Source: Massospora cicadina (Eukaryota; Entomophthoromycota; Entomophthoromycetes; Entomophthorales; Entomophthoraceae). From it: DNA of 64,000 nt. This document shows, piece after piece, positions 1-11,224 of this stretch (position 1 is the first letter of the stretch; each line of letters starts with the position of its first letter). Below the pieces are notes generated by a model that was not told where the DNA came from, made no database searches, and saw nothing but the letters and a program-made list of their open reading frames with translations. The position numbers and the translations under genes were made by a program. The stretch covers positions 119,621 to 183,620 of the forward strand of contig JAKSZP010006694.1 of NCBI GenBank assembly GCA_022478985.1, given 5' to 3'.

Positions 1-988
1 CTATAATTAAATCAGTCAAATTACTACTGGGATTCAACGTGATTCTTTATTCAAGATGTACTTGACAAATATCATTCTTGCCAAATTACAAAACCTATGA
101 AGTTGGATGTGAAGTATCATTTAATCAAACCCAACTGGGCTTGGCATACCGTATCAATAGATGTAGTTGGCCCTTTGCCTGTGAGCATCCTAGGCAACAA
201 ATACATAATTGTTGCTATTGATCATCTAATCAAATGGGTGGAAGCAAAAGCAATCCGAGACTTTGGGGCCTTAACTAATGCCAAGTTCATTATGGATAAT
301 ATAATTTACAAGCACGGATGCCCACAGAAGATCTTGACAGATAATGGCACAAATTTTACTGCTCAGATGGTACAATGGTTAAATAAGTTGATGTCTATCA
401 AAGGAGTGTTATCAACACCATACCATCCTGAGACTAATGGTATGGTAGAGCAAGTGAATGGTACTCTAGTCAGCATTTTATGCAAAAATGCAGTCTTAGT
501 GCCTTCACAATGGGCTACCTCTATTAGTGCTACCATGTTTGTGTACAATATTGGATATCACAGCAGTACCAGCCACTCTCTGTTTCAACTTCTGTATGGT
601 AGACATCCATCTCTGCCTCCATTATTTTATTCAGTACTTAGTTCAACCAAAGCAATTAGCCCAAATAATTATTTTGAGCATCTAGCAAAGACCTTAATCA
701 AATTGCAATCTGAAGCTTACCAAAATATGATTAGTCAAAAACTAGTCAAAAGAACTATGATGACACTAAACAAGCAGCAGTGACTAAATTTAAAAAGGGA
801 GACTAGTAGTATATTGTGATACTCATAGCGCAGGCCGCGCGCACAAGCTTGCCTCACTTTGGAAAGGTCTATTTATTGTGTTGAAGAGATTGTCCAAAGA
901 TGTATATACCATAAAGGATCAAGGCAGCTGGGTTGTGCATCAAGTACATGCTAAGTTCCTTTGTCCATATAATAAAGAAAAAATATAG
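1..988 (+). pseudogene. Ty3 integrase, 3' part of element E1
   Basis: This is the integrase end of a Ty3 pol polyprotein, the enzyme that joins retrotransposon cDNA to host DNA. The frame from 97 shows the catalytic core: first Asp in SIDVVGPLP, second Asp in LTDNGTNF, Glu in TNGMVEQVNGT. Before the core, residues of the zinc-binding domain can be read from position 1, so the element continues outside the window. After the stop at 783 the C-terminal part resumes in another frame at 863-988 (motifs DVYTIKD and VHAKFLCPY), so at least one frameshift has occurred. The same C-terminal motif occurs in E2 near 24.7 kb, so E1 and E2 are related. A decayed, non-functional copy. Confidence 0.85.
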
Positions 989-1387
989 CAATAAAAAAAG
1001 GTAAAAAAGAAAATTAAAATAAGAGAAAGGTATAAGAAATAATGTATAATATTAATAATAATAATAAAATAGTAAGAATATAGAAAAGTTAAGGAATGAG
1101 TAAAATATAAATATTTATTTAAAAAGATGTGGCCTTGTTGTTGTTGAAAATAGGAAACTCATCTTTGGGAGGGGGAGAAGAGTGAAATTGAAGCCAAGGG
1201 GGCCAGTTCAAGATCGCCAAAGATTGCTAGAGCCTCAGCAGGCATAGAAGAAACAAAGGCAAATGCATGAACTAACTGTAGCATTCAGCTATTAATGTAG
1301 CATCCTATTCTGAAGGTTGAAAAAAATGAATGTTGTGACCAAGAGAAAATGAATACCTCCACTTTTATCCAGTCAAGGAGGGGGAAG
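989..1387 (+). other. A-rich spacer ending in polypurine tract
   Basis: No coding sequence is seen. The first 130 bases are extremely A-rich. The segment ends with a purine run AGGAGGGGGAAG at about 1376-1387, directly before a TGTTG LTR start. E2 has the same arrangement (AGTCAAGGAGGGGG then TGTTG at 24.83 kb), so this is the plus-strand priming tract of E1. Confidence 0.6.
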
Positions 1388-2301
1388 TGTTGAATGGTTG
1401 ACTGGATATAAATTGTTGGTAATTATAAATTGAAAATATCCTAAGTATAGCCAAACTTGTGATTTGTGGCCTAGCGATTCCACTTAATAATATTTTACTA
1501 TGATGACATGGGCATGGGGGCTTTGTTGGTTTAGTTGGACCTATAATAATAGCTGACTAAATAACCTGGGCATGTGGGCTTTGTTGGTCTATGTCAAAAT
1601 TAGTTTTTAATGTCAATTGAGTTTTTGATCAAATTAATTACTAATTAGTGGTACAAATCACCTTGGTATGTGCTGCCAATTTCTTGAGATGAGTATCAGT
1701 TCAGCTATTTGCAGACACGTTAGAAACACTGTCTTGAGTATAATTCTGAGTTTGACTTGGGTTGGGACCGTCTAGTACTAAAAAAATAATTCTGAGTTTG
1801 AGACTGACTCTGAGACATTTGGGATGTCTTGAGTTGAATGGATTGTAGACCCTCAAACATACTTGTTACTTTCTCTGGCCAAGTGCCATTTAAAATGAGG
1901 CGTCATGGTAGGATGTGGTGAACATCAAACCCTATAAATTATCCCAAGTTAATACTAATAAAATAATCAAATATCGATCATCAAACAATCCTACAGTTTT
2001 ATAGTTTAATTTATAAGCTTTTAGTATTAATACTTTACATTGTATTAAGTTGAGGATTTATTTGGGATTAGGAAGATCAGGGCAGCGTGCCATCGTCTAA
2101 GTAATGACAGAAGAATACAACTTCAAGTAGAATTACCAAGTAGTTATATCTTAACTATAGTCACCATCTGGTCTGTTGTCTTCATACAATATATGTTCGA
2201 AACTCCGCCTTACTGCATAAGAAGAAAGAGCCATCCTTAATAGACCAAAAATTCAACACTGGTCATAAAAGTGAATGTTTCTTTAGCTGCAATGCTTCAG
2301 A
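1388..2301 (+). repeat. 3' LTR of E1 (start clear, end uncertain)
   Basis: The LTR opens with TGTTGAATGGTTGACTGGAT immediately after the polypurine tract and resembles the E2 LTR start (TGTTGCAATTCC...GACTGGAT). I could not find its 3' border; the end given is arbitrary. It is interrupted at 1756 by a tiny retroposed insert. Confidence 0.45.
1741..1801 (+). mobile_element. 31-bp SINE tail insert with 15-bp target duplication
   Basis: TAATTCTGAGTTTGA occurs at 1741-1755 and again, perfectly, at 1787-1801. Between them lies a 31-base insert ending GGTTGGGACCGTCTAGTACT plus seven A. The same tail occurs at 46.7 kb and, inverted, at 57.7 kb, and is related to the 3' end of the full SINE at 62.3 kb. 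It is a 5'-truncated retroposed copy, in the manner of LINE-driven target-primed reverse transcription. Confidence 0.8.
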
Positions 2302-2925
2302 AACAGGTACAGAAAAGTTGCCTGCTTGGGCATTATATTTAAGCTCAGTAGGTTTGCCTATAGTATCAGCTAACATCCAGTCTTGGGGAAAGTGCCCTCT
2401 GAACTACTTTATAGGAGAAAAGCAGCATTACCACAATTTTATATTCAGCATTGGAATTAACAATGGGGATGAGTCCAAACTGATATTTAAATTGATTAGC
2501 AATTATTATACTTGATTTGTAATTTTAAGCTTTTGATAAAACTTTTTGAAAATGATTTAGGCCTAGAAGTACAATGATAGAAAAGGAGAGCCAACAATGA
2601 ATATAAATCTTGAAGATAAAGTCAAATATTGTGATACCCAAGGGTTGGTTGCCAAACTAATAGGATGCCTTATGGTTGGTGCCATTTATAGTGCCATCAA
2701 AATCAGTGGCATATGCATATACAACTAAAACATCTCTGAAGGTCATATAGTGAATGAAGTCATGGCTAAATTTTAAGACTTGGATCTAAATCTATATTTA
2801 AGAGAAAAGAGAATTTGAATAAATACATTTATAAGTAACTTTTCTTATCTTTATGATTACTTTGCAACCAATCAAATTTAAAAAATGATAGTTTGCTAAT
2901 CTATACTAGGGAGATGAGTGTGTGA
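2302..2925. other. no recognisable gene
   Basis: AT-rich sequence with only short open frames (for example 2318-2515, plus) that resemble nothing I recognise. It probably holds the E1 LTR end and the approach to the LINE. Confidence 0.3.
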
Positions 2926-4290
2926 TCAAAGCATGGTAATGCCCGGGCAAGCATGTTGAAAAACAGGGTCAGTATTTGCACTGCTAAAGTTAGTAAACCC
3001 CCATGAAACTGGCGGCCAAACCCAAAGTAAGAAACCTGTGGCGAGTATCTTTCCAGAAATCTTATAACGGCAAAAAATTGTAACTAATACTTCAATACTC
3101 ACCATTCTCAGCTCCTGTTGTTGGTGGAACATAAGATTTGAGTTTTACTGGTAGTAAATTCACCAATCCTTTAAGAAAAAAGCTTTATGGAGATGCATGC
3201 CTCTTTTCCTGACCATTGTTTTTGTAGCACCGTATACTATGTCCCAGGGTTGGTTGGACCTTGGGTTTAGAACAGTGAAATCAGTAAACATCACTGCATA
3301 GATGCGCATGGTGGTCAACTCCTGGATGATCAGTGGGTGGTTAAGGTGAAGTTCACATTTGGACACAGTAAAACTAAATTTTTATTACTTTTTGATTTCC
3401 TCCATACAATGGTGTCTTGCAACATCCTTGAGAGACATCTCACCACAGGGTTTACCAAATGTGATGAAATAACACTTTTGAATTACAACACTTTAGCTTA
3501 TGCCTATCCTTAGTTTGGGTAAGGCTAACACAGAGATCACTTCTACACAAGAGATTGTGGAGAATTTCACTCAAGTCCCCTGAACCGCTGTCCTCATTAT
3601 TAACATTCAGCAAACCCACCCGTTCCATGCTATAGTGAACAGTGCACCGCCCATATGCACTTTCTGACATGCTTTTGGTCATAGGATGCACAACTGACCT
3701 GTTAAAGAGGGCTTAAAGCAGTAACATGCTGTTTCAGAGGCGATATATGAATAAAATACCCACTATGAGTGCGTTGTTGACACTAAATTCTCCTTTGATT
3801 GTGGATAAGTAAGTCAGTATGTCAAGTTGATCCTGTGTCCCCACAGGAGCTTAAGAAAGGCATACATGCACTTAAAGCAGCAGCCAAGATGGCTGCATCA
3901 GCGGCGTCTGCCATATCGCCTGATAAGATTTCTGCTGACAAGGCAGAAGTTCCACCTCAGCGGAATCACAATCCACAAGCCAATTGGATTGTACAATCTG
4001 CCCTTGGTCTAACACTCAGGGCTTTGCACGCTTGCATATGCAACCTGTACATCAATTGAAACCAAAATTTCACCACCAATCTCAACCAACTTTTATGAGC
4101 CTGAGGCGGGTGCACCATAAAAGCGCTATAAGAAAAATCTTGCAACCAAAAACATTAGAACTTCCAAACCTAATATCATAAAGGATTGCCCTACGCTCCT
4201 ACCACTGTGTACAATTGCAGTAAGGTCATGCCGGCGCCCGTGGAAAGTGAAGGGGAGGGACCAAGGGTCCTTCCCCTTGTCCTGAGGCAC
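2926..4290 (+). pseudogene. probable 5' region/ORF1 remnant of the LINE
   Basis: Short plus-strand frames, including 3799-4059 with an Ala/Lys-rich stretch (KAAAKMAASAASA), lie directly upstream of a LINE endonuclease. By position they should be the first open frame of a Tad1-like non-LTR element, which normally encodes a nucleic-acid-binding protein, but I cannot identify a zinc knuckle or RNA-binding fold. The assignment rests on position only. Stops are frequent, so the copy is dead. Confidence 0.35.
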
Positions 4291-5645
4291 AATGAGCGTC
4301 TCAGTAACAATAGTGACATTGAACATCGCTGTATTTAAGGCCTCTTTATCCTAGGCCCAGGAAACTAAATTTCATAGAAACAAATTATCTGTGGACATCC
4401 TGGAAATACAGGTATCCACTGTACACAAAGTTAATAATATTCATGGGCTTGCATGCTCCTCCAAAAGCAATTTTTTGGTCACTGCATTATGGGGTATAAG
4501 TATGGGAGAACTGAAAAATTTAATTTTTATCCTAAAAAACATTTCTGAACGGTTGTGTGCTGGCTGTTACTTTATTGTGGTGCAATGAGGTGCACACAAT
4601 CACTAATGTTAACACCCTGATGAACCTGTGCTCAGGTTTGTTAAGGGATTTCTTTTAGATGTTGCTACTCTTTCCATTCCATCCAATATCTTTGTGGTTG
4701 CCTATTTGAATTTTCTGTAAAAATATAACCACTTACTGATGGCCATCCACAATTGATCTTATACAGGGGCAAGTTGAGATTCAAGTTCTGAAGGCTACCC
4801 TGGGCCTCTATGACACCCTTCCCAAGAATACTCCTCTTTTACCTAACATGTATCACCACCATATGCAAAATGGGCAGATGATGTCTGTCATGCATATATT
4901 TCATTCATGCACCATTTTATTTTTCGCCCCAAATCTTACACTTCACCACAACTAAAATTGATTTCTCCGACCATAGAATTGTTTTGGTGTTCTTTAATAT
5001 GCCATGCCCAGTGGCACAGAAGCCAAGATGGAACAAACTTCGTCAGGCCAATCTCACTTTGCCTAAGTTCTCACACTTGATAGATACTGCGTTTTTAACA
5101 CAGGAGTTTGTGACTCTTTTCTCTACCAATCCTCTCATCACATGGTCTGCTTTCAAATCACTTGCACTCTCCCACGCATGACACATATTGTTGCAGCACT
5201 CCTGCGCTGCCTCAGCAGTTATTAAGTGCACTCTAGAGGAAGTGGATCACCTGGAGAGCAATGTCCCTACTGCATGTTACAGCCATGCTTGGGGTCATAA
5301 ATGGGCTGAGGTGTCCACCTGCTTGAACACACTGGTAAGAAACAACAAGCATACTATTTATGTTCAATAAAATGCCAAAAATATCACAGCGGGTAAAACG
5401 TGCTCTGCCTGTTTCTTCCGCAAATTTTTCTCTCCTATGAATAACTTGGTCTGTACACAGGTTAGGCGGCTGAACAAAACCATAAAAGCAAAGCTGGAGG
5501 GGGTGTCTGCAAAAACTAATAAGTTTTACTTTAAGTTGTACAGGTCTGACCCTGTTGAGCCTGCCAAAATTGACTCATTCTTGCTGGTGCACATATCCGC
5601 ACTGTTACCTGATTCCCAAATTTAATGAATTTAATAGCGCACAAT
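4291..5645 (+). pseudogene. LINE (Tad1-like) endonuclease and start of RT ORF2
   Basis: This is the N-terminal half of ORF2 of a non-LTR retrotransposon. Frames near 4310-4590 read like an apurinic-type endonuclease (VTIVTLNIA opening, then VHKVNNIHGLACSS). The conserved catalytic end of that domain is clear at about 4959-4995, reading DFSDHRIVLVFF, with the SDH triad at 4966-4974. A linker domain follows (5188-5625, plus). The frame runs into the minus-strand element E7 at 5645, and the LINE resumes at 11225 with reverse transcriptase. Multiple frameshifts and stops show decay. The ACAAT at 5641-5645 is the left copy of the E7 target duplication. Confidence 0.75.
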
Positions 5646-6297
5646 TGTAATGGGCGGGTTCACGCCAATATGCAACAAACAAATTGGGCAGTAAGAGCCA
5701 TGTTACTGACCATACTAGGTACAGGCCTGCAGAGGCCCATCCCCAAACCTGACTGCCATGCCTCATCTATTGTTACATATTCTTGTACCACTGTTCCCAC
5801 AACGCTGCACATCAACAGCAGAGTTTTGGACCAGCAAAGGGCCAAGAACGATGCCAATGCCACACCAAGCTCACTGGTGGAGTTCATAATTTTGACCCGC
5901 TCCACTAAAATTCTTTAAATAAAAGTAATATTTTTCCAAGTGAGCAAATATCCTTTATTTGAATTTCGTTTTTCCTCATAAAAGATGCAACTGCCCTTCA
6001 GGGTGCGACGTCCTCCTCTAGATAGTGCACTGCTGATATGGAATAAGCTTTTCTTTTGATTAAACTCTAACAAGCCCCAACCACATCATTAATGAAGATT
6101 TGCCATCCCACCAGATCACCATCCATGCCTTGCATAAGCCCGTCATCATTCCACGGATGTGATTCAGGTTTAGTATGGCGATTTTACCCAATTCCAAACT
6201 CACTGAGTTTGATGCTCATTGAATCAGGACCACATTTGGATCGAACTCCACTCGATCTGAACCAATGTATGGATCAGGTGCCTCCTGATCTGTTACA
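5646..6297 (-). repeat. E7 3' LTR
   Basis: 652 bp, aligning along its whole length with 10564-11219 with scattered substitutions and small indels. In element sense it starts TGTAACAGATCAGGAGG and ends in ACA. It keeps the start of the hydrophobic LTR frame (MNSTSELGVALASF on the minus strand), but the frame is shifted after VVQEYV, unlike the 5' LTR copy. Confidence 0.92.
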
Positions 6298-6364
6298 TCA
6301 CCCCCTGTGAAGACCAGAACTCCCTGACCTTCTCTGGGCATTGCGCACAGTCCTCCTTCATTTG

Positions 6365-7783
6365 CTACATCTCCTCCTCCACCAGATAGCCTTTCCACTT
6401 CACCAGCAGTTGCTGCCAGCCTCTCACCCACTTGGCATCCAGTATCCATTCCACCTCATATTCTGGCACCTCCCCCTCTCTAGGATTCAGCAGTCCTGGA
6501 CGCTCCAGCCCCTCACCCCTGAATGCCTGTAGCTGGTAAGCATGAATCACCAGATGGGCTCTGGAACCTACTGGCAAACTCAACTTGAAGGCGACCCGAT
6601 TAATGGCTCAGACAATTCGGTATGGGCCTAAAAACTTTGGACCCTAGCTTATGACACTTGACTGGGATGGCATAGTTCTTGTCCACCATCAATACCAAGT
6701 CTCAGGCTCAAACATTGGATCTGGCACCCTTCGACAATCTGCCTGTCACTTCTGCTGATATATCGCCTGCTCCAAGTTTCCTTGTAGCTTCTTCCTGATA
6801 TCTGACATGTTATGTAACATCTCATCCACCCCTGACATACGTCACTCACAGATCCCCCATTTGACCTGGGGTTGATCCCATGATTCGCGAAAAATGGCGA
6901 CAATCCTGTTGAGGATTAAGAGTTATTGTTATAAGCAAACTGGGACATCCGGACCCATGAAACCCAGTCATCCTGTCAATTAGACACATAACACCAAAGA
7001 TACTGTTTGAGTATATGATTCACCCTCTACATTTGTCCATCAGATTGCAGATGGTACGCTGAGGACTGACCAGGCCTAAACTCCAAATTTTCCAGTAAAC
7101 TTGACCAGAATTTCGAAATGAATTGTGGGCCCCAGTCTAAAATGATCTCCTCAGGTAATCCATGTCAGGAGAACACCTCATCAATGAAAATTCTCACTGC
7201 ATTCTTCGCCAAAAAACTCCCAGTACATGGGAAAAACTCAGCATATTTGGTAAGTCTATCTACGACCACCATAACCGCGTCCTTCCCCTGCACCTTTGGG
7301 AGTCCCACTATGAAACCAATACTAATCAAACTCCAAGGGGCTTGTGGTATTAGCAGCGGATTCAACTTACCTAATGGTGTTTTTTGATGGCTTTAACTTC
7401 GCACATACAGAACACTCCCACACATATGTCTGGACATCCTTTTGAAGGCCCAGCCACAAATACTCCCGCTGCGCCAATTCCATCATCTTACCTACTCCCA
7501 GGTGACCCGCCAGTGGATGATCATGAGAAGCCCAGATTACCTCACATTGTAATGATGGGTTAGACACCCATACGCACGACTTGTGGTATAGCACCCCAAC
7601 CCTCTTCATGAAATCCGCATGGTACTGATGAAGTCGACCCTCCATCATCTCAGCTTTCAGCCTTTGGGCAAATTCCACACTTCTCTGCTTCCGGTGAACT
7701 TCCTCCCCCAACACACTCCCTCTATCTTCAATCACCGCAAATTGGTCTGGTTGGAACATTGTAGCTGTGTTGAACTCCTCCAA
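6365..7783 (-). pseudogene. E7 integrase with chromodomain
   Basis: From 7783 downward the frame reads the His-His-Cys-Cys zinc-binding domain (ASHDHPLAGHLG, then CSVCAKLK), followed at 7365-7165 by the DDE core start (IGFIVGLPKVQGKDAVMVVV). The second core Asp region is legible near 7130 in a shifted frame. The C-terminal frame 6583-6365 is a chromodomain: EYEVEWILDAKWVRGW then QQLLVKWKGYLVEEE. In chromoviruses this domain directs integration to modified histones. Several frameshifts separate the pieces, so the protein is broken. It ends about 70 bp before the 3' LTR. Confidence 0.88.
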
Positions 7784-7899
7784 TTCCTCCTTCTCATAGA
7801 CAAAAGCCCCATCTCAACTCAACTAATCTGCCAGGACATTCGAAGCTTTAGGCCGGTACTCCACCCAGAAATCATAGCGGACCAGCTCCCACATGCCAT

Positions 7900-9100
7900 C
7901 CAGCCTGTTGCTGGTTCATCTTTCTGGGTTTGTGATAGTAATCCAGGGCTTTGTGATCCATTTAGATAACAAAAGGATGCCGGGCATAGAGCAGGTGACG
8001 TTGCCATTCACGCAAGGTCGCCATCACTGCCAACAGTTCCTTATCATATATCAGGTAGTTCTTTTCCACAAGGAGCAACTTACAGCTGAAGTAACACACG
8101 GGATGCTCAAACCTATCTTCCCCTTCCTGAAGCAATACTGCTCCCACAGAATAATTCAAAGCATCCATCTTGACCACAAAGGGTTTCCCGGGGTCTGGAT
8201 GGGCCAGTACAGGTGCAGTAAGTAAATTACTCTTCAGTAATTCAACTACTCATGCTTCTTCCTTTCCTCATATGAATGGAACATCTCGGTTTAAGTGCGT
8301 GAGTGGTAAGGCCATCTGGGAAAGATTCTTCACAAACCAACGAAGTAAGTTCAATGTTCCCAAATATTTCACATCCCTGTCTGATCTGTGAGGGCTTCCC
8401 ATTCCTGCACCACTCGGAGCTTATCTGGACACACCAATCTGTTCTGGAATACCATGCTGCCAAGGAATGTTACTGAGCTTTAGTTGAACTTGCACTTTGA
8501 GGGCTTCAACTTTAAACCCATATGGCCAATCGCCCCCAAAACTTCTTGGACATCTCATACATGTTCCTCCTGGGACCGCGAGAATACTGGAATATCATCT
8601 ATATAAGCGGTGCAGCATTGACCGATCATCCCCCCAAGGATGTGGTTGATCATCTGCTGGAACACTGCCGGGGCATTCCTCAACCCAAATGGCATCATGC
8701 GATATTGGTCACCCCTAGGTGGCACTTGAACGCTGTGTATTGCTGGTGCTCTGGTCTCATCAGTATTTGATTAGTTGCGTCCATGATGTTGAGCTTTGTA
8801 AACATTGTGCATCCAGTAATCGTTGGAAGAATGTCCTCCAACAGGGGCATTGGATATGAATCTAGCTCTGTGACCATGTTTAAATGTCAGAAATCCACAC
8901 ATGGGCGTAAATCGCCACTCGCCTTTGGTACTAACAATACAGTAGACACCGCCAGAGACATGGAAGGCTCAATTAAACCTTTGTTCAACATTGATTCCAC
9001 ATGGCCCTCCAATGCTTCTCTGGCACATTCATTAAGAGCATATACTGGGCATCCCCTGGGTATCTCTGAACCCTCCTTAAACCAAAAATGAAAATGTGAA
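7900..9100 (-). pseudogene. E7 reverse transcriptase and RNase H
   Basis: In element direction, the RT begins near 9090 with a thumb-proximal segment (MVTELDSYPMPLLEDILP at 8877) and the Asp region TKLNIMDATNQI. The palm continues at about 8700-8530 with NAPAVFQQMINH and the catalytic YIDD box in a second frame. RNase H follows at 8177-7962 (DALNYSVGAVLLQEGEDRF and EKNYLIYDKELLAVMATLREW). RT copies the element RNA and RNase H removes the template. The pieces lie in different frames with stops, so the copy is inactive, but all domains are in canonical order. Confidence 0.87.
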
Positions 9101-9700
9101 AGAGCCCGTAGGGAAAAAGGCGAACTCCTGATGAGACCAAATACATCAACAAAGTCACTGTATTAAGGAGGTAGCTCTATCTCCTGCATCCTCCCTAAGC
9201 TCCTGCATCCACTCGGGATGTCACCCCTGACCTCCATCTTCCACATCATTGAGGTCCAATCTGCGGCAATAAGGTAATCATTTTATGCAACAAATCAATA
9301 TGTGGCTGAAAGTGAAGCCACCATCACATCCCCAGAACCACGGGGTGGGCCAGATTCCAGATCGCACAGAAACCCTCCTTCAACCAAAAGGGTTTTGCCA
9401 AATGACAATCAGGGGCTCCAAAACCCACGATGGGGCTCTTCTTGACACATCGGTGAACACTACCTCAGGACCCCTTCTCATCTCCAACTTCAAATGTTCC
9501 ACTAAGGTGAACTCCACATAATTTTCCTCAGCCCTATATCCACCAGAGCCAGCACCTTCTCCGTCTGACCATGCAAATATAACTCCACCGGAATAAATAA
9601 CTTAGGATAAAGTGAAGAAGAAGGTTTAATGTTAGAAGTATTCTTGGATTGCAAGTTTTCAGGTAAGGTAGGTCAGGGACTATAGCTCTGCCCAGGTCCC
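9100..9700 (-). pseudogene. E7 protease region
   Basis: Between RT and gag, the minus strand reads VLALVDIGL near 9535-9560, matching the aspartic protease active-site context (L-D-T-G in the family), here with Thr replaced by Ile. This domain cleaves the Gag-Pol polyprotein. The rest of the interval is poorly conserved. Confidence 0.5.
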
Positions 9701-9799
9701 TGGCCTGTTCTCCCGGACTCCTCACCCCTTTCCTGGCAGGATCCCCCATGGATATTCCCAAAGTTCCAGGGAGAACCTCGCCAACCTCCACTTTCTCTG

Positions 9800-10804
9800 C
9801 TGGCTACAGCGGGTGACTGGACCCTTCCTGGGGACATTGAATCCTCTCACCAGTCACATGCCAATGCCAATTGTTTCTCCACTTGCACTGCCAAAGAAAT
9901 TTCCTCCACCAACAAACCCTGAACTTTAGCAGCCGCCATGGTGGCCAACATGTCCACTTGCAGCCCTTGTCTGAACATCCGTGATGATTGTGAATCTGAG
10001 ACTCTTGCTGCTTTCGCCAATGGTCGGAAAATCCGCTCATAATCTTTCACTGATCCTTGGCCCTGACATACTGTCAACAAAGCTGACCACGCCTCATCCT
10101 GCGCCTCATCTGGATAGGCCGCTCAGTCAATCCAGTCCACACACTCATCCATGGAACCAGCCAGATGACCTTGCTCCTCAACCAACTCTTGTACCCACCC
10201 AGCAAGTTCTGGTGGTAGTGCCTCCACGATTTGCATGATCTGTAATGAGAAAGGAGTCTCCCACCCTTTGCATGAGTCAACCGCGCCTGAAAACAAATCC
10301 GCAACAACACTTGGTGGATCTTCTCTAAAGCTTCCATGTGCAAAGCAGCCCAACTTTTGGGGATGCAGGTCCCTCCTGGCAATCCTCCATCTTAACGGTT
10401 CTTGAACCACACAAACAAATTACCTTTCTTATTACAAATGTAAGCGAGAATCTCACCATCACCACTGTCAACACATGGCGATACCATTCCTCCCCTCCCA
10501 GAGCCATCACCTCTTCTTGGGGCCCCCACAAGAATGACAAAGAAGTATTTGAGTTGCATCTAATGTAACAGGCGGGTTCGCGCCAATACACAACGAATGA
10601 ATTGGGCAATAAGAGCCATGTTACTGACCATACTAGGTACAGGCCCACAGAGGCCCATCCCTGAACCTGACCGCCATGCCTCATCGTTGCCACATATTCT
10701 TGTACCACTGTTCCCATGACGCTGCACATCAACAGCAGAGTTTTGGACCAGCAAAGGGCCAAGAACGACGCCAACGCCACACTGAGCTCACTGGTGGAGC
10801 TCAT
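9800..10804 (-). pseudogene. E7 gag, starting inside the 5' LTR
   Basis: The frame opens with ATG at 10804, inside the 5' LTR. Residues 9-37 and 53-74 are hydrophobic, the second containing WSVTWLLLPNSFVVYW. Residue 80 lies at the LTR end (10564), and the frame continues without interruption to 10325. Capsid-like sequence follows in two shifted frames: EDPPSVVADLFSG at 10410-10123, then GQGSVKDYERIFRPLAKAAR at 10080-9847. Normal Ty3 gag starts downstream of the primer site; here the predicted primer site is within the coding frame. The leader could anchor Gag to a membrane or act as a signal peptide (inference). No zinc knuckle was found with certainty. Confidence 0.75.
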
Positions 10805-10909
10805 AATTTTGATCTGATCTGCTATAATTCTTTAAATAAAAATAATGTTTTTCCAAGCGAGCAAATATCCTTTATTTGAATTTCATTTTTCCTCATAGAA
10901 GATGCAACT
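10552..10909 (-). promoter_or_regulatory. E7 self-priming pair (PBS and 5' RNA end)
   Basis: Two bases inside the LTR end, the minus strand reads AGATGCAACT (10561 to 10552) where a tRNA primer site would normally be. It lacks the usual TGG start. Its exact 10-nt complement, AGTTGCATCT in minus sense, lies in the LTR at 10909-10900. In Tf1 and related chromoviruses the first nucleotides of the RNA fold onto such a site and are cleaved to serve as primer. If the RNA starts at 10909, the gag ATG is about 105 nt downstream. The pairing is seen in the sequence; use as a primer is inferred. Confidence 0.6.
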
Positions 10910-11219
10910 GCCCTTCAGGGCTGCGACGTCCTCCTCTAAAATAATGCACTGCTAATATGAAATAAGCTTTTCTTTTGATTAAACTCTTCCAAGCCCCAAC
11001 CACCACTTCATTAGTGAAGATTCGCCATCTCAATGGATCACCATCCATGCCTTGCATAAGCCTGTCATCATTCTGCAGATGTGATTCATGTTTGGGATGG
11101 CGATTTTACCCAATTATGAAATCACTGAGTTTGATGCCTGTTGAATCAGGGCCACATTCAGATCAAACTCCACTTGATCTGAACCAATGTACGGATCAGG
11201 TGCCTCCTGATCCATTACA
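10564..11219 (-). repeat. E7 5' LTR
   Basis: 656 bp, paired with 5646-6297. In element sense it starts TGTAATGGATCAGGAGG and ends CCCGCCTGTTACA. It contains the proposed RNA start near 10909, the gag ATG at 10804 and an A/T-rich stretch between them. Confidence 0.92.
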
Positions 11220-11224
11220 ACAAT

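Larger units (their letters stand above)
5646..11219 (-). mobile_element. E7: complete-structure Ty3 chromovirus
   Basis: A full LTR retrotransposon on the minus strand: LTRs at 5646-6297 and 10564-11219, flanked by a perfect 5-bp duplication ACAAT (5641-5645 and 11220-11224). Order in its own direction: 5' LTR, gag, protease, RT, RNase H, integrase with chromodomain, 3' LTR. The polypurine tract (minus sense CACAGGGGGTGA) abuts the 3' LTR at 6298. It sits inside a LINE, so it is younger than the LINE. All frames carry stops or shifts, so it is not autonomous now. Self-priming geometry and an LTR-initiated gag frame are described separately. Confidence 0.93.

Noticed and set aside
7118..7387. 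Plus-strand frames of 63-116 codons over E7 integrase (also 7619-7969 and 7893-8225).
   Set aside because: They lie opposite clear minus-strand integrase and RNase H domains; shadows.
10338..10568. Plus-strand frame opposite E7 gag.
   Set aside because: Mirror of a real minus-strand coding region; no motif of its own.
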